64,000 nucleotides of DNA from Burkholderiales bacterium UBA4657 (GCA_002405475.1 DHLX01000037.1:11946-75945); one strand, 5' to 3'; shown: positions 16,571 through 25,800, numbered from the stretch's first letter. Notes: generated by a model from the letters alone, not told the origin. Made by a program: numbers and translations.

Positions 16571-17209
16571 ATGAAAGTAGAAGCAATTTCGCGTAACGTA
16601 CAGGGAACGGGTGCGAGCCGCCGCCTGCGTCGCGAGGGCAAGGTGCCTGCCATAGTCTATGGTGGCAACGCCCAGCCGGTGAATATCGAGCTCGACCACA
16701 ACAGCATTTTTCACGCCATGCGTAAAGAAGCGTTCCATTCCTCGGTGCTGGAACTGACCGTCGATGGCAAAGCTGCCGGGCAGGTATTGCTGCGCGATTA
16801 TCAGATGCATGCGTTCAAGCCGATTGTCATGCACGTCGATTTTCAGCGCATTGATGCCAACCAGAAGCTGCACAAAAAAGTGCCATTGCACTTCCTGGGT
16901 CAGGAAAATTCGCCAGCGGTCAAACAGTCTGGCGCCATCGTCAGCCACATCATGACCGAAATCGACATCAAGTGTCTGCCCAAAGACCTGCCCGAGTTCA
17001 TCGAGGTCAATCTTTCTGGCTTGAAGGTCGGCGAAACATTGCATATTTCGCAATTGCAACTGCCTGCCGGTGTTGAGGCCGTGCATCATGGCAATGAAGA
17101 CCCGGCGGTCGCTACTGCGGTATTGCCGCGTGGTGCCAAGGAAGAAGAAGCCCCGGTAGCTGCGCCTGCTGCGGTACCGGCCACGGCGCAGAAAGCCGAC
17201 AAAAAATAA
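16571..17209 (+). CDS. rplY: 50S ribosomal protein L25/Ctc
   Basis: This is the long (Ctc-type) form of the 5S rRNA-binding protein, 212 residues: an N-terminal L25 domain (VEAISRNVQGTGASRRLRREGKVPAIVYGG) and a C-terminal TL5/Ctc beta domain. The tail is Ala/Glu/Lys-rich (EEEAPVAAPAA). It follows prs and is terminated by a strong hairpin before pth. The long antisense frame over it is a codon-bias shadow. Confidence 0.97.
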   Translation: MKVEAISRNVQGTGASRRLRREGKVPAIVYGGNAQPVNIELDHNSIFHAMRKEAFHSSVLELTVDGKAAGQVLLRDYQMHAFKPIVMHVDFQRIDANQKLHKKVPLHFLGQENSPAVKQSGAIVSHIMTEIDIKCLPKDLPEFIEVNLSGLKVGETLHISQLQLPAGVEAVHHGNEDPAVATAVLPRGAKEEEAPVAAPAAVPATAQKADKK

Positions 17210-17240
17210 GCATGAACCTTCTGTTGCCTTGTGCCGCAAA

Positions 17241-17265
17241 AGCCCGCGTTATGGCGGGCTTTTTT
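17241..17265 (+). terminator. intrinsic terminator of rplY
   Basis: AGCCCGC-GTTATG-GCGGGCT is a perfect seven-pair stem followed by a run of T. It lies between rplY and pth and includes the first codons of an over-long pth frame, which supports the later pth start. Confidence 0.9.
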
Positions 17266-17275
17266 CATGCAGGCC

Positions 17276-17863
17276 ATGCACTCGCCGCTTAAGCTCATCG
17301 TCGGGCTCGGTAATCCGGGGCGCGACTATGAAGACACGCGCCACAATGCGGGTTTCTGGTTTGTGGACCGTTTAGCGCGTGAGTTTGGCGTCAGTCTGCG
17401 TCTGGACAAGGCTTATCAAGCCTTGACAGCCAAGATTGTGGTGCAAGGTCAAACGGTCTGGCTGATGCAACCGCAAACTTATATGAACCGCTCAGGCGTT
17501 TCGGTCGCGGGGCTGGCCACTTTTTACAAAATAGCACCGGCTGAAATTCTGGTCGCGCACGACGAGCTTGACTTTCCGCCTGGTGTCATCAAACTCAAGT
17601 ACAGTGGCTCACACGCTGGACACAATGGCCTGAAAGACATTGCAGCACGGCTGGGCTCGCTCGACTTCTGGCGTTTACGCGTTGGCATAGGCCACCCGCG
17701 CAACCTCAATCTGCAGCAAGACGTGGCCGACTTTGTGCTGCACCGCGCCTCACGCGAACAGCAGGCACTCATCGACCAGGCACTGGACAAAGCCTTACTG
17801 GTACAAGACAAACTGCTCAGGAGCGAATTTGAACAGGCCATGATGAGCCTGCATGCCGCCTGA
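17276..17863 (+). CDS. pth: peptidyl-tRNA hydrolase
   Basis: Pth releases peptides from prematurely dissociated peptidyl-tRNAs. From the ATG at 17276 it has 195 residues. The N-terminal LIVGLGNPGRDYEDTRHNAG contains the catalytic His (about residue 23). PQTYMNRSG and AHDELDFPPGVIKLKYSGSHAGHNGL are the other family signatures. Earlier ATGs (17267, 17231) fall in or beside the rplY terminator and are not favoured. It is followed closely by ychF, a common pairing. Confidence 0.96.
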   Translation: MHSPLKLIVGLGNPGRDYEDTRHNAGFWFVDRLAREFGVSLRLDKAYQALTAKIVVQGQTVWLMQPQTYMNRSGVSVAGLATFYKIAPAEILVAHDELDFPPGVIKLKYSGSHAGHNGLKDIAARLGSLDFWRLRVGIGHPRNLNLQQDVADFVLHRASREQQALIDQALDKALLVQDKLLRSEFEQAMMSLHAA

Positions 17864-17904
17864 GCGCTAGAATCCCGTAACTATTTTTCAAAAAAGAGAA
17901 TGAC

Positions 17905-18999
17905 ATGAGTTTGAAATGCGGTATTGTCGGTCTGCCCAATGTCGGCAAGTCCACCCTGTTCAACGCCCTGACCAAGGCCGGTATTGCGGCTGAAAATTAT
18001 CCGTTCTGCACCATCGAACCCAATGTTGGCATGGTCGAAGTACCCGACCCACGCCTGCAAGCTTTGGACGCCATTGTCAAACCCGAGCGCATCATGCCCG
18101 CCGTGGTCGAGTTTGTCGATATTGCCGGGCTGGTTGCCGGTGCCAGCCAGGGCGAGGGGCTGGGTAATCAATTTTTGGCGCACATCCGCGAAACTGACGC
18201 CATTGTCAATGTCGTGCGCTGCTTTGACGATACCGACATCGTTCACGTCGCGGGCAAAGTGGACCCGGTATCCGATATTGAAGTGATTGAAACCGAGCTT
18301 TGCCTGGCCGACTTGGCCACGGTAGAAAAAACCCATGCCCGTTATGCCAAAGTAGCCAAAGCGGGACAAGATAAAGAAGCCATGCGTCTGGTACCCGTGC
18401 TGGAAAAATGTCTGGCCGGTTTGAACCAGGGTCAGCCGGTGCGTGCGCTCGATTTGTACGAAGAAGAAAAAGCCCTCATCAAACCCTTATGCCTGATTAC
18501 GGCCAAGCCCGCCATGTATGTGGGCAATGTGCATGAAGATGGTTTTGAGAACAACCCGTATCTGGACCGTTTGCGTGCCTATGCCGCCGAGCGCGGTGCG
18601 CCGGTAGTGGCAATCTGCGCCAAGATAGAAAGCGAAATAGCCGACCTGGACGATGAAGAAAAGAAACTGTTCCTGTCCGACATGGGCATGCAAGAGCCGG
18701 GACTCAACCGCCTGATACGCGCCGGCTTTCAGTTACTGGGGCTGCAAACCTACTTCACCGCCGGGGTCAAGGAAGTACGTGCCTGGACGGTACGCATCGG
18801 CGCTACCGCGCCCCAGGCCGCTGGCGTGATTCACACCGACTTTGAAAAAGGCTTTATTCGCGCCGAAGTCATTGCCTACGATGACTATGTGGCCTGCAAG
18901 GGCGAACAGGGCGCCAAAGAAAAAGGCAAAATGCGACTCGAAGGCAAGGACTACATCGTGAAAGATGGCGATGTCATGCATTTCAGATTTAACGTGTGA
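17905..18999 (+). CDS. ychF: redox-regulated ATPase/GTPase YchF
   Basis: This Obg-related P-loop NTPase of 364 residues has the P-loop IVGLPNVGKSTLFNAL at 6-21 and FVDIAGLVAGASQGEGLGNQFL (G3). It has the C-terminal TGS-like domain (TYFTAGVKEVRAWTVRIGATAPQAAG ...). It binds ribosomes and is linked to stress and translation control. An AAAAAGAG ribosome site precedes the ATG. It is the last core gene before the first defence island, so 19,000 is the left island boundary. Confidence 0.96.
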   Translation: MSLKCGIVGLPNVGKSTLFNALTKAGIAAENYPFCTIEPNVGMVEVPDPRLQALDAIVKPERIMPAVVEFVDIAGLVAGASQGEGLGNQFLAHIRETDAIVNVVRCFDDTDIVHVAGKVDPVSDIEVIETELCLADLATVEKTHARYAKVAKAGQDKEAMRLVPVLEKCLAGLNQGQPVRALDLYEEEKALIKPLCLITAKPAMYVGNVHEDGFENNPYLDRLRAYAAERGAPVVAICAKIESEIADLDDEEKKLFLSDMGMQEPGLNRLIRAGFQLLGLQTYFTAGVKEVRAWTVRIGATAPQAAGVIHTDFEKGFIRAEVIAYDDYVACKGEQGAKEKGKMRLEGKDYIVKDGDVMHFRFNV

Positions 19000-19041
19000 C
19001 CTGTTTCAAGTTGCATTGCGCAACGGTAGTAACGCTTGCTT

Positions 19042-19073
19042 ATTGGCACCACTTTTTGATACCATTTGCCAAT
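19042..19073. promoter_or_regulatory. inverted repeat overlapping the hicA start (candidate operator)
   Basis: ATTGGCA (19042-19048) and TGCCAAT (19067-19073) form a perfect 7-base inverted repeat spaced by 18 bases that runs into the hicA ATG. HicB-type antitoxins autorepress at inverted repeats near their promoters. The assignment is by position only. Confidence 0.3.
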
Positions 19074-19326
19074 GAGGCGAAAGCACCATCGCACCCTAGA
19101 ATTGATTTACGCGCGGCCTGTCTCGGCGAATGTTCGCTGGGCTGACATTGAGGCGCTGTTTGTTGAGCTGGGCGGGCAGATCGCCGAGCGCGAGGGTTCA
19201 CGTGTGCTGGTGCGTTTGTTTGCTGACAGGCGCGTGTTTCATCGGCCGCACCCTGAGTCAACGACGGACAAAGGTGCGGTCGAGTCGATTCGCAAATGGC
19301 TTGAAGATCACGGAGTGAAACCATGA
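19072..19326 (+). CDS. hicA: HicA-family mRNA interferase toxin
   Basis: The 84-residue protein from ATG 19072 (MRRKHHRTLELIYARP) has the double-stranded-RNA-binding-like HicA fold pattern: WADIEALFVELGG, EGSRVLVRL, FHRPHPE and the terminal VESIRKWLEDHGV helix. Known: HicA cleaves mRNA. In this subfamily the usual GSH is GSR, and the His of the FHRPHP segment may take its place (inference). It overlaps hicB by four bases. The pair opens the type I restriction island and may help to keep it. Confidence 0.85.
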   Translation: MRRKHHRTLELIYARPVSANVRWADIEALFVELGGQIAEREGSRVLVRLFADRRVFHRPHPESTTDKGAVESIRKWLEDHGVKP

Positions 19327-19658
19327 ACACTATGACGATCAGCGGTTACCAGGCAGTCATCTCGTTCGATTCTGATATTCAGATGTTCCGAGGTGAATTC
19401 GTTGGGCTGAACGGAGGCGCTGACTTCTACGCCAAAGATGTCGAAGGTTTGCGTCGCGAGGGCGAGATCTCGCTGCGCGTTTTTCTCGAAGCCTGCGCAC
19501 AAGATGGCGTCGATCCGCACAAACATTTTTCCGGCAAGTTCTCTTTGCGCGTTGCCCCCGAGCTACACGAGGCCGCCGCCATTGCTGCCGCCGCAAGTGG
19601 ACAAAGCCTCAACCAGTGGGCGGCCGAGGCCATCCGTCAGGCGGCACGTGCCGCATGA
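19323..19658 (+). CDS. hicB: HicB-family antitoxin with C-terminal ribbon-helix-helix
   Basis: A 111-residue antitoxin. The N-terminal partially degraded RNase H-like fold (YQAVISFDSDIQMFRGEFVGL ... ADFYAKDVEGLRREGEISL) binds HicA. The C-terminal GKFSLRVAPELHEAAAIAA ... SLNQWAAEAI is an Arc/HicB ribbon-helix-helix DNA-binding domain. It starts within the hicA stop (ATGA), the toxin-first order usual for HicAB. hsdM begins 34 bases downstream, so read-through into the restriction operon is likely. Confidence 0.88.
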   Translation: MNTMTISGYQAVISFDSDIQMFRGEFVGLNGGADFYAKDVEGLRREGEISLRVFLEACAQDGVDPHKHFSGKFSLRVAPELHEAAAIAAAASGQSLNQWAAEAIRQAARAA

Positions 19659-19691
19659 GGTCTAACCACGCCTTACCCACAGGAACAGCGC

Positions 19692-21149
19692 ATGTTTGAA
19701 CAAGCTTTCAAAAATATTGACGACATACTGCATAAAGAGGCGGGTTGCACCACCGAGCTTGACTATACCGAACAGTCTTCATGGCTGTTATTTCTCAAGT
19801 ATCTCGACGGACTCGAGCAAGACAAGGCGCTGGAAGCCGAGCTGGAAGGAAAAAAATATAGCTACATCCTCGACCAGGCCTATCGCTGGTCGTCCTGGGC
19901 GGCACCCAAAGACAAAGACGGCAAGCTCGATCATCACCGCGCCTTGACTGGCGATGACTTGCGTGAATTTGTCGATCAAAAGTTGTTCCCGTATTTGCAC
20001 GGCTTCAAGCAACGAGCCACAGGCCCGAACACCATTGAGTACAAAATTGGCGAAATTTTTGGCGAAATAAAAAACAAAATTCAGAGCGGCTACAGCCTGC
20101 GCGATGTCATTGACCAGATCGACGCGCTGCGCTTTCGGTCACAAGCTGAAAAACACGAACTGTCGCACCTGTATGAAGCCAAGATAAAAAATATGGGTAA
20201 CGCCGGGCGCAACGGCGGCGAATACTACACCCCGCGCCCACTTATTCGCGCCATGGTGCAAGTCGTTCAGCCCAGGCTGGGCGAACGCATTTACGACGGT
20301 GCTTGTGGCTCGGCAGGTTTTTTGTGTGAGGCCTTCGACTACCTGCGCCAGCAACCCGGGCTGACTGCCGACCAGCTCAAAATACTTCAGGAAAGCACCC
20401 TGTACGGCAAAGAGAAAAAGCCGCTGGCTTATGTCATTGCCATCATGAATATGATTCTGCATGGCATTGAAGCGCCGAACATTATTCATACCAATACCCT
20501 GGCTGAAAATCTGGCAGAGATTCAGGACAAAGACCGCATGGATGTGATTCTGGCGAACCCGCCTTTCGGCGGCAAAGAGCGCAAGGAAGTGCAGCAGAAT
20601 TTCCCGGTTCGTACCGGAGAAACCGCTTTTTTGTTCCTGCAACACTTCATCAAAATGCTCAAGGCCGGTGGCCGTGGCGCGGTGGTTATCAAGAACACCT
20701 TCCTGTCAAATACCGACAATGCCTCGGTCAGCCTGCGCAAGCTGTTACTGGAAAGCTGCAACCTGCACACCGTACTCGACTGCCCCGGCGGCACGTTTCA
20801 GGGCGCGGGGGTCAAGACCGTCGTGCTGTTTTTCGAGAAAGGAACGGCCACGCGTAAGGTGTGGTTTTATCAACTTGACCCGGGTCGCAACCTGGGCAAG
20901 ACCAACCCGCTTAACGATGCCGACCTGGCCGAGTTTGTCGAACTGCAAAAAACCCAGGCTCATAGCGCGAAAAGCTGGAGCGTTGAGGTCGCATCGATTG
21001 ACACAGCCACCTATGACCTGTCGGTGAAAAACCCGAGCGCTGGCGCGGAAGTCACGCACCGTAGCCCGCAAGACATTATGGACGAAATTGCCGCGCTCGA
21101 TGCGGAAAGCGCGGAAGTGCTGGGCAACATCAAGGCGCTGCTGAAATGA
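19692..21149 (+). CDS. hsdM: type I restriction-modification DNA methyltransferase subunit M
   Basis: HsdM methylates adenine (N6) and combines with HsdS. The 485-residue protein has the N-terminal HsdM helical domain, NGGEYYTPRPLIRAMVQ at about 175-191, the SAM motif YDGACGSAGF at 201-210 and the catalytic NPPFGG at 289-294. It resembles the EcoEI-type group. An AGGA ribosome site precedes the ATG. It overlaps hsdS by four bases and heads the operon hsdM-hsdS-hsdR. Confidence 0.96.
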   Translation: MFEQAFKNIDDILHKEAGCTTELDYTEQSSWLLFLKYLDGLEQDKALEAELEGKKYSYILDQAYRWSSWAAPKDKDGKLDHHRALTGDDLREFVDQKLFPYLHGFKQRATGPNTIEYKIGEIFGEIKNKIQSGYSLRDVIDQIDALRFRSQAEKHELSHLYEAKIKNMGNAGRNGGEYYTPRPLIRAMVQVVQPRLGERIYDGACGSAGFLCEAFDYLRQQPGLTADQLKILQESTLYGKEKKPLAYVIAIMNMILHGIEAPNIIHTNTLAENLAEIQDKDRMDVILANPPFGGKERKEVQQNFPVRTGETAFLFLQHFIKMLKAGGRGAVVIKNTFLSNTDNASVSLRKLLLESCNLHTVLDCPGGTFQGAGVKTVVLFFEKGTATRKVWFYQLDPGRNLGKTNPLNDADLAEFVELQKTQAHSAKSWSVEVASIDTATYDLSVKNPSAGAEVTHRSPQDIMDEIAALDAESAEVLGNIKALLK

Positions 21150-22324
21150 ACAAGGGGTGGACGACAAAAAAGCTGGGGGATGTTTTGGTTAAGACCGAAA
21201 CGACAGACCCGACGCACTCACCCTGCAACGAGTTCGACTACATCGACGTTTCCAGCGTCTCGAATGAAACGCTGATGATTCAAGAAACCCAACGCCTGAA
21301 AGGCAAGGACGCGCCAAGCCGAGCGCGGCGTCTTGTCAGGGTAAACGATGTAGTGTTTGCGACCATTCGCCCAACGCTTCGGAGAATCGCCATCGTGCCA
21401 GAAGAACTGGATGCGCAGGTTTGCAGTACCGGTTACTTCGTGCTTCGCGCCAAACCAGAGGTTGATTTCCGCTTCGTATTCTACTTTCTCCAGACCGAAG
21501 ATTTTATGGCGGCGATGGGGAAGTTGCAGAAGGGCGCGAGCTATCCCGCTGTCACTGACGGGGACGTTCGTTCTCAGCCGATTCCAGTTCCCCCACTGGC
21601 CGAACAGCGCCGCATCGTCGCCATTCTCGACGAAGCATTTGAAAGTATCGCCACCGCCAAAGCCAACACCGAAAAAAACCTCCAGAACGCCCGCGTTTTG
21701 TTTGAAAGTCATCTGGAATCCATTTTCACCGAGCGGGGTGAGGGGTGGGTGGAGAAGCGACTGGGCGATGTTTGTGCAATTTTCTCGACGCTAGTTGATC
21801 CTCGCAAAGAGGATTTTATTGATCTGATACACGTTGGAGCCGGAAACATACAATCGCAGACAGGCGTATTCGTTGATCTCAAGACTGCGCGAGAAGAAGG
21901 GTTGATTTCTGGGAAATTCTTGTTTGACGAGTCGATGGTTCTTTACAGCAAGATTCGACCATACCTCATGAAGGCGGCTCGCCCCGACTTCAACGGCTTG
22001 TGCAGCGCAGACATGTACCCACTCTCACCACTGCATAACCAGATTACGCGTGATTACCTGTTTCACCTGCTACTTAGTAAGCCTTTTACCGACTACGCTA
22101 TCCGAGGGTCGGCTCGTGCCGGAATGCCGAAGGTCAATCGAGAGCATCTATTCGAGTTCCGAGCGTGGCTGCCCAGCGTGAAGAAGCAAATGGAGCAAAC
22201 CGCAATACTCGATGCGCTTCACGACGAAAATCAACGCCTCGCATACCTCTACCAAAAAAAGCTGACCGCCCTCGACGACCTGAAGAAATCCCTTCTGCAC
22301 CAAGCTTTCAGCGGTGCCTTGTAG
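21146..22324 (+). CDS. hsdS: type I restriction specificity subunit S
   Basis: HsdS recognises the two halves of the bipartite target site. Its 392 residues show two target-recognition domains, each followed by a conserved helical spacer: PLAEQRRIVAILDEAFESI near 150-168 and KKQMEQTAILDALHDENQRL near 345-365. Each half begins with the typical K(R)LGDV pattern (WTTKKLGDV; VEKRLGDV), showing the internal duplication of the family. The target sequence cannot be read from the protein. It starts inside the hsdM stop. Confidence 0.95.
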   Translation: MNKGWTTKKLGDVLVKTETTDPTHSPCNEFDYIDVSSVSNETLMIQETQRLKGKDAPSRARRLVRVNDVVFATIRPTLRRIAIVPEELDAQVCSTGYFVLRAKPEVDFRFVFYFLQTEDFMAAMGKLQKGASYPAVTDGDVRSQPIPVPPLAEQRRIVAILDEAFESIATAKANTEKNLQNARVLFESHLESIFTERGEGWVEKRLGDVCAIFSTLVDPRKEDFIDLIHVGAGNIQSQTGVFVDLKTAREEGLISGKFLFDESMVLYSKIRPYLMKAARPDFNGLCSADMYPLSPLHNQITRDYLFHLLLSKPFTDYAIRGSARAGMPKVNREHLFEFRAWLPSVKKQMEQTAILDALHDENQRLAYLYQKKLTALDDLKKSLLHQAFSGAL

Positions 22325-22333
22325 GAATACGCC

Positions 22334-24706
22334 ATGAACGAAGCCGAAACCCGTGCCGAATTGATCGACCAGGCGCTTGCCGCAGCAGGCTGGGGTGTTG
22401 CCGAGGGTAGCCGCATCCGGCGTGAATATCCCATTACGCTCGGTCGTCTCGAAGGGGTGCGCAAGCGCGGCAAGTCGCTGACGGCCGACTATGTTCTGGA
22501 ATACCGCAACACCAAGCTGGCCGTGGTCGAAGCCAAAGCCTGGGGCAAAGCGCTGACGGAAGGCGTGGCGCAAGCCAAAGACTATGCCAGCAAGTTGTCG
22601 TTGCGCTTTACTTATTCCACTAACGGCCAGAGCATTTACGCCATTGACATGCACACGGCAGCCGAGAACGAGCTGGCGGCTTTCCCGTCGCCACAAGAAT
22701 TGTGGCAGCGTACCTTCGCTACCGAAAATGCCTGGCGTGACCGTTTTGCGCAGGTACCGTTCGAGGACAAGGGCGGCTTGTTTCAGGGGCGCTATTATCA
22801 AGACATAGCGGTCGAGCAGGTGCTGGCGGCAGTGGCGAACAAGCAGCAGCGTATTTTGCTGACACTGGCCACCGGCACGGGAAAGACCTTTATTGCCTTC
22901 CAGATTGCGTGGAAGCTGTTTCAGAGTCGCTGGAACCAGACCGATGCCAGCGGGCAGGGCGAACCAACGCGCCGACCGCGCATTTTATTCTTGGCCGATC
23001 GCAATATTCTGGCTGACCAGGCCTATAACGCTTTTTCGGCTTTTGACGATAAGGCGCTGGTGCGTATTGACCCGGCAGATATTCGCAAAGCTGGCAGGGT
23101 GCCGAAGAATGGCAGCATTTTCTTCACCATCTTCCAGACCTTTATGAGTGGGGCAGGAGACACGCCTTATTTTGGTGAGTATGCACCCGACTTTTTTGAT
23201 TTCATCATCATTGACGAGTGTCACCGTGGCGGTGCCAACGACGAGAGCAACTGGCGTGGCATTCTCGACTATTTCTCGCCAGCCGTGCAGCTGGGTCTGA
23301 CGGCAACACCCAAGCGCAAGGACAATGTGGATACCTATGCCTACTTCGGTGAGCCGGTGTTTAGCTACTCGCTCAAGCAGGGTATCAATGATGGCTTTCT
23401 GACGCCGTTTCGTGTCAAGCAGATTTCGACGACTCTGGATGAATATGTTTATACCCCTGATGACCAGGTGGTAGAAGGTGAAGTCGAGACCGGAAAGCGC
23501 TACAAGGAATCAGACTTCAATAAAATCATCGAGATCAAGGAGCGCGAGAGCAAGCGTGTCGAGATTTTTATGTCATTGATCGACCAGCGCGAAAAGACCT
23601 TGGTGTTCTGCGCCACGCAGGATCATGCCTTGGCGATTCGTGACTTGATCAATCAGAGGAAGACCAGCACCGACCCTAATTATTGCCAGCGCGTGACCGC
23701 CAACGATGGCGCCCTGGGTGAGCAGTGGCTACGCGATTTTCAGGACAATGAGAAGCATATTCCGACCGTTCTGACTACCTCGCAGAAACTTTCCACCGGG
23801 GTCGATGCGCGCAATGTGCGCAACATTGTGCTGTTGCGACCCGTGAATTCAATGATTGAGTTCAAGCAGATTATTGGGCGCGGCACCCGGCTTTACGAGG
23901 GCAAAGACTACTTCACCCTCTACGACTTTGTGAAGGCGCACCACCATTTCAATGATGCGGAATGGGACGGGGAGCCGCTAGAGCCAATAGAGCCGACAGA
24001 CAGGCCAGTGCCGCCACGAGGGGGTGACGACGAACCAGTGAAAATGTCTGAGCCTCTTGCTGGCTACGAGACCGCGCCGCGCCGTAAACTCAAGGTGAAG
24101 CTGGCAGACGGAAAATCGCGCGCCATTCAGCACATGCAGGTCACCAGTTTCTGGCACCCAGATGGTACGCCCATGTCGGCACAGCAGTTCATGCAAGCAC
24201 TGTTCGGCAAATTGCCCGACTTCTTTCAGGATGAAAATGAATTGCGCTCGCTATGGAGCGCCCCTGACACCCGTCGCAAGTTGCTGGAAGGCCTGGCCGA
24301 CAAAGGCTTCGGCAAGCAGCAACTGGCTGAAATGCAAAAGATTATTGATGCCGAGAACAGCGATCTGTTCGACGTGCTGGCGCATGTGGCTTATGCGCTG
24401 GAACCGCTGACAAGAAAAGAGCGCGCCGACCGGGCTATGGCATTGATTAGCGGCCAGTTCAATTCGAAGCAGCAGGTATTTCTGGACTTTGTGCTGTCGC
24501 ACTATGTAGCGCTGGGCGTGGATGAACTGGATCAGACCAAGCTGACGCCGCTATTGAAGCTGAAGTATCACGACTCAATTCCCGACGCGGTCGCCGATTT
24601 GGGCAGGCCGGAAGAAATCGGGAAGGTGTTTAGCGGGTTTCAGCGCTATTTGTATGCAGAGGCAGGCGGTACTTGTGAAGTTTCAGCTTTTTCGCCTCAT
24701 GGTTGA
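22334..24706 (+). CDS. hsdR: type I restriction endonuclease subunit R
   Basis: HsdR is the translocase and nuclease of the complex. Its 790 residues match the shorter EcoEI-like R subunits. The N-terminal PD-(D/E)XK nuclease shows D52 and E66-A-K68 (LAVVEAKAWGK). Walker A is ATGTGKTFIAF at about 179-189, Walker B IIIDECHRGG near 295, and helicase motif VI is in FKQIIGRGTRLYEGKDYF. The C-terminal EcoEI_R region follows. The frame is intact, so the system is potentially active. Nine bases separate it from hsdS. Confidence 0.96.
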   Translation: MNEAETRAELIDQALAAAGWGVAEGSRIRREYPITLGRLEGVRKRGKSLTADYVLEYRNTKLAVVEAKAWGKALTEGVAQAKDYASKLSLRFTYSTNGQSIYAIDMHTAAENELAAFPSPQELWQRTFATENAWRDRFAQVPFEDKGGLFQGRYYQDIAVEQVLAAVANKQQRILLTLATGTGKTFIAFQIAWKLFQSRWNQTDASGQGEPTRRPRILFLADRNILADQAYNAFSAFDDKALVRIDPADIRKAGRVPKNGSIFFTIFQTFMSGAGDTPYFGEYAPDFFDFIIIDECHRGGANDESNWRGILDYFSPAVQLGLTATPKRKDNVDTYAYFGEPVFSYSLKQGINDGFLTPFRVKQISTTLDEYVYTPDDQVVEGEVETGKRYKESDFNKIIEIKERESKRVEIFMSLIDQREKTLVFCATQDHALAIRDLINQRKTSTDPNYCQRVTANDGALGEQWLRDFQDNEKHIPTVLTTSQKLSTGVDARNVRNIVLLRPVNSMIEFKQIIGRGTRLYEGKDYFTLYDFVKAHHHFNDAEWDGEPLEPIEPTDRPVPPRGGDDEPVKMSEPLAGYETAPRRKLKVKLADGKSRAIQHMQVTSFWHPDGTPMSAQQFMQALFGKLPDFFQDENELRSLWSAPDTRRKLLEGLADKGFGKQQLAEMQKIIDAENSDLFDVLAHVAYALEPLTRKERADRAMALISGQFNSKQQVFLDFVLSHYVALGVDELDQTKLTPLLKLKYHDSIPDAVADLGRPEEIGKVFSGFQRYLYAEAGGTCEVSAFSPHG

Positions 24707-25235
24707 CAATAACCCCATTTTTTTAGACAATGAAATTGAAAAAAGTTGACAATAAATGACCAAAGCACGCGCTGGTGCAGATCTAATCCACCGATTCATT
24801 ATCCAGAACCTTGGCGCTCACCCGCGTGACATAGTGCGGGTGACGTCAGAAAAATTCGGCTGCTCGCGGCAGGCGGTGCACAAACATCTGCAGCGTCTTA
24901 TTACAGAGGGTTTTGTTACATCTGATGGGCAGACCAGGAACAAGAGTTATCAGCTTGCACCTTTGGAGAAGTGGAGTAAACGCTATGAACTGACATCAGG
25001 TTTGGTCGAGAGTGCCGTTTGGAGTGAGGACATCAAACCTTTGCTGGGCCAGCTTCCAGAGAACGTGTTGAGTATCTGGCACTACGGATTTACCGAGATG
25101 CTCAACAATGTCATTGATCACTCTGGTGCGCAAACTGTTCGCATTTCACTGACCAAAACCGCGGCCGCTAACACTATTAAAATTTATGATGATGGCGTTG
25201 GAATTTTCAGGAAAATTCAAGTTGCCCTGGGTTTA

Positions 25236-25259
25236 TTGATATTTTCTAAAAACATGACA
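25236..25259 (+). repeat. left terminal inverted repeat of the IS630 element
   Basis: The end begins TTGATATTTTC and includes CATGACA at its inner edge. It matches the reverse complement of the right end at 18 of 24 positions by hand alignment. Confidence 0.85.
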
Positions 25260-25314
25260 ACGGATTCGCTTCTCGTGCGTTATATCTTCAAGGTTGTTAT
25301 TGGAGAATATTGGG

Positions 25315-25800
25315 ATGGTACAAAAGAGGTTGAGCGAAGCGGCGAAGAAGCGGTTGCGAGCTGGGCGGATGCTGCAAAAGGGCAAGGGTTGCGCCGAGGT
25401 TGCGCTGGCGGTGGGCGTGGCGCGCCAGACCGTATACACATGGAAGGCGTTGCTTGATGAAGGCGGAATTGATGCGCTGCGTGCAGTGCCCGAGCGAGGC
25501 CGACCTGCCCAGCTGGATGAGGGGCAGTTGGCCTCGGTACGAGCGGTCATCTTGCAGAGTCCGACAGAACATGGGTTTGGAACCGAGTTGTGGACACTCA
25601 AGCGGGTGGGCGCTGTCATTGAGCGACTCCACAGCGTGCGGTTCAGTACGGCGCATGTATGGCGTATACTGGGCGCACTGGGTTTCAGCCCGCAAAAGCC
25701 CGACAAGCGCGCCATCGAGCGTAATGAGGACGCTGTGCGCCAATGGAAACGACGCACCTGGCCGACCCTTAAAAAAAAGCCCAGCGAGAGCGGCGAGTGA
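25315..25800 (+). CDS. IS630 transposase, N-terminal frame (orfA, helix-turn-helix)
   Basis: The ATG at 25315 follows GGAG at 25302. The product (161 residues if not shifted) has paired helix-turn-helix domains that bind the IS ends (CAEVALAVGVARQTVYTWKALLDEGG; LRAVPERGRP). Near its end the mRNA has A AAA AAG at 25773-25779, a classical -1 slippery heptamer. A -1 slip there joins this frame to orfB, reading KKAQRERRVIVFVDESG, to give a full transposase of about 331 residues. Confidence 0.9.
   Translation: MVQKRLSEAAKKRLRAGRMLQKGKGCAEVALAVGVARQTVYTWKALLDEGGIDALRAVPERGRPAQLDEGQLASVRAVILQSPTEHGFGTELWTLKRVGAVIERLHSVRFSTAHVWRILGALGFSPQKPDKRAIERNEDAVRQWKRRTWPTLKKKPSESGE

Noticed and set aside
16553..17239. 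228-codon frame on the - strand
   Set aside because: It is antisense to rplY across its whole length. The predicted protein has no family features.
17231..17275. Upstream starts for pth (17231 and 17267)
   Set aside because: They fall in or beside the rplY terminator hairpin, and the family start is the MHSPLKLIVGLGNPG ATG at 17276.
20139..20645. 168-codon frame on the - strand
   Set aside because: It is antisense to hsdM, including its catalytic NPPF region, with no independent evidence.
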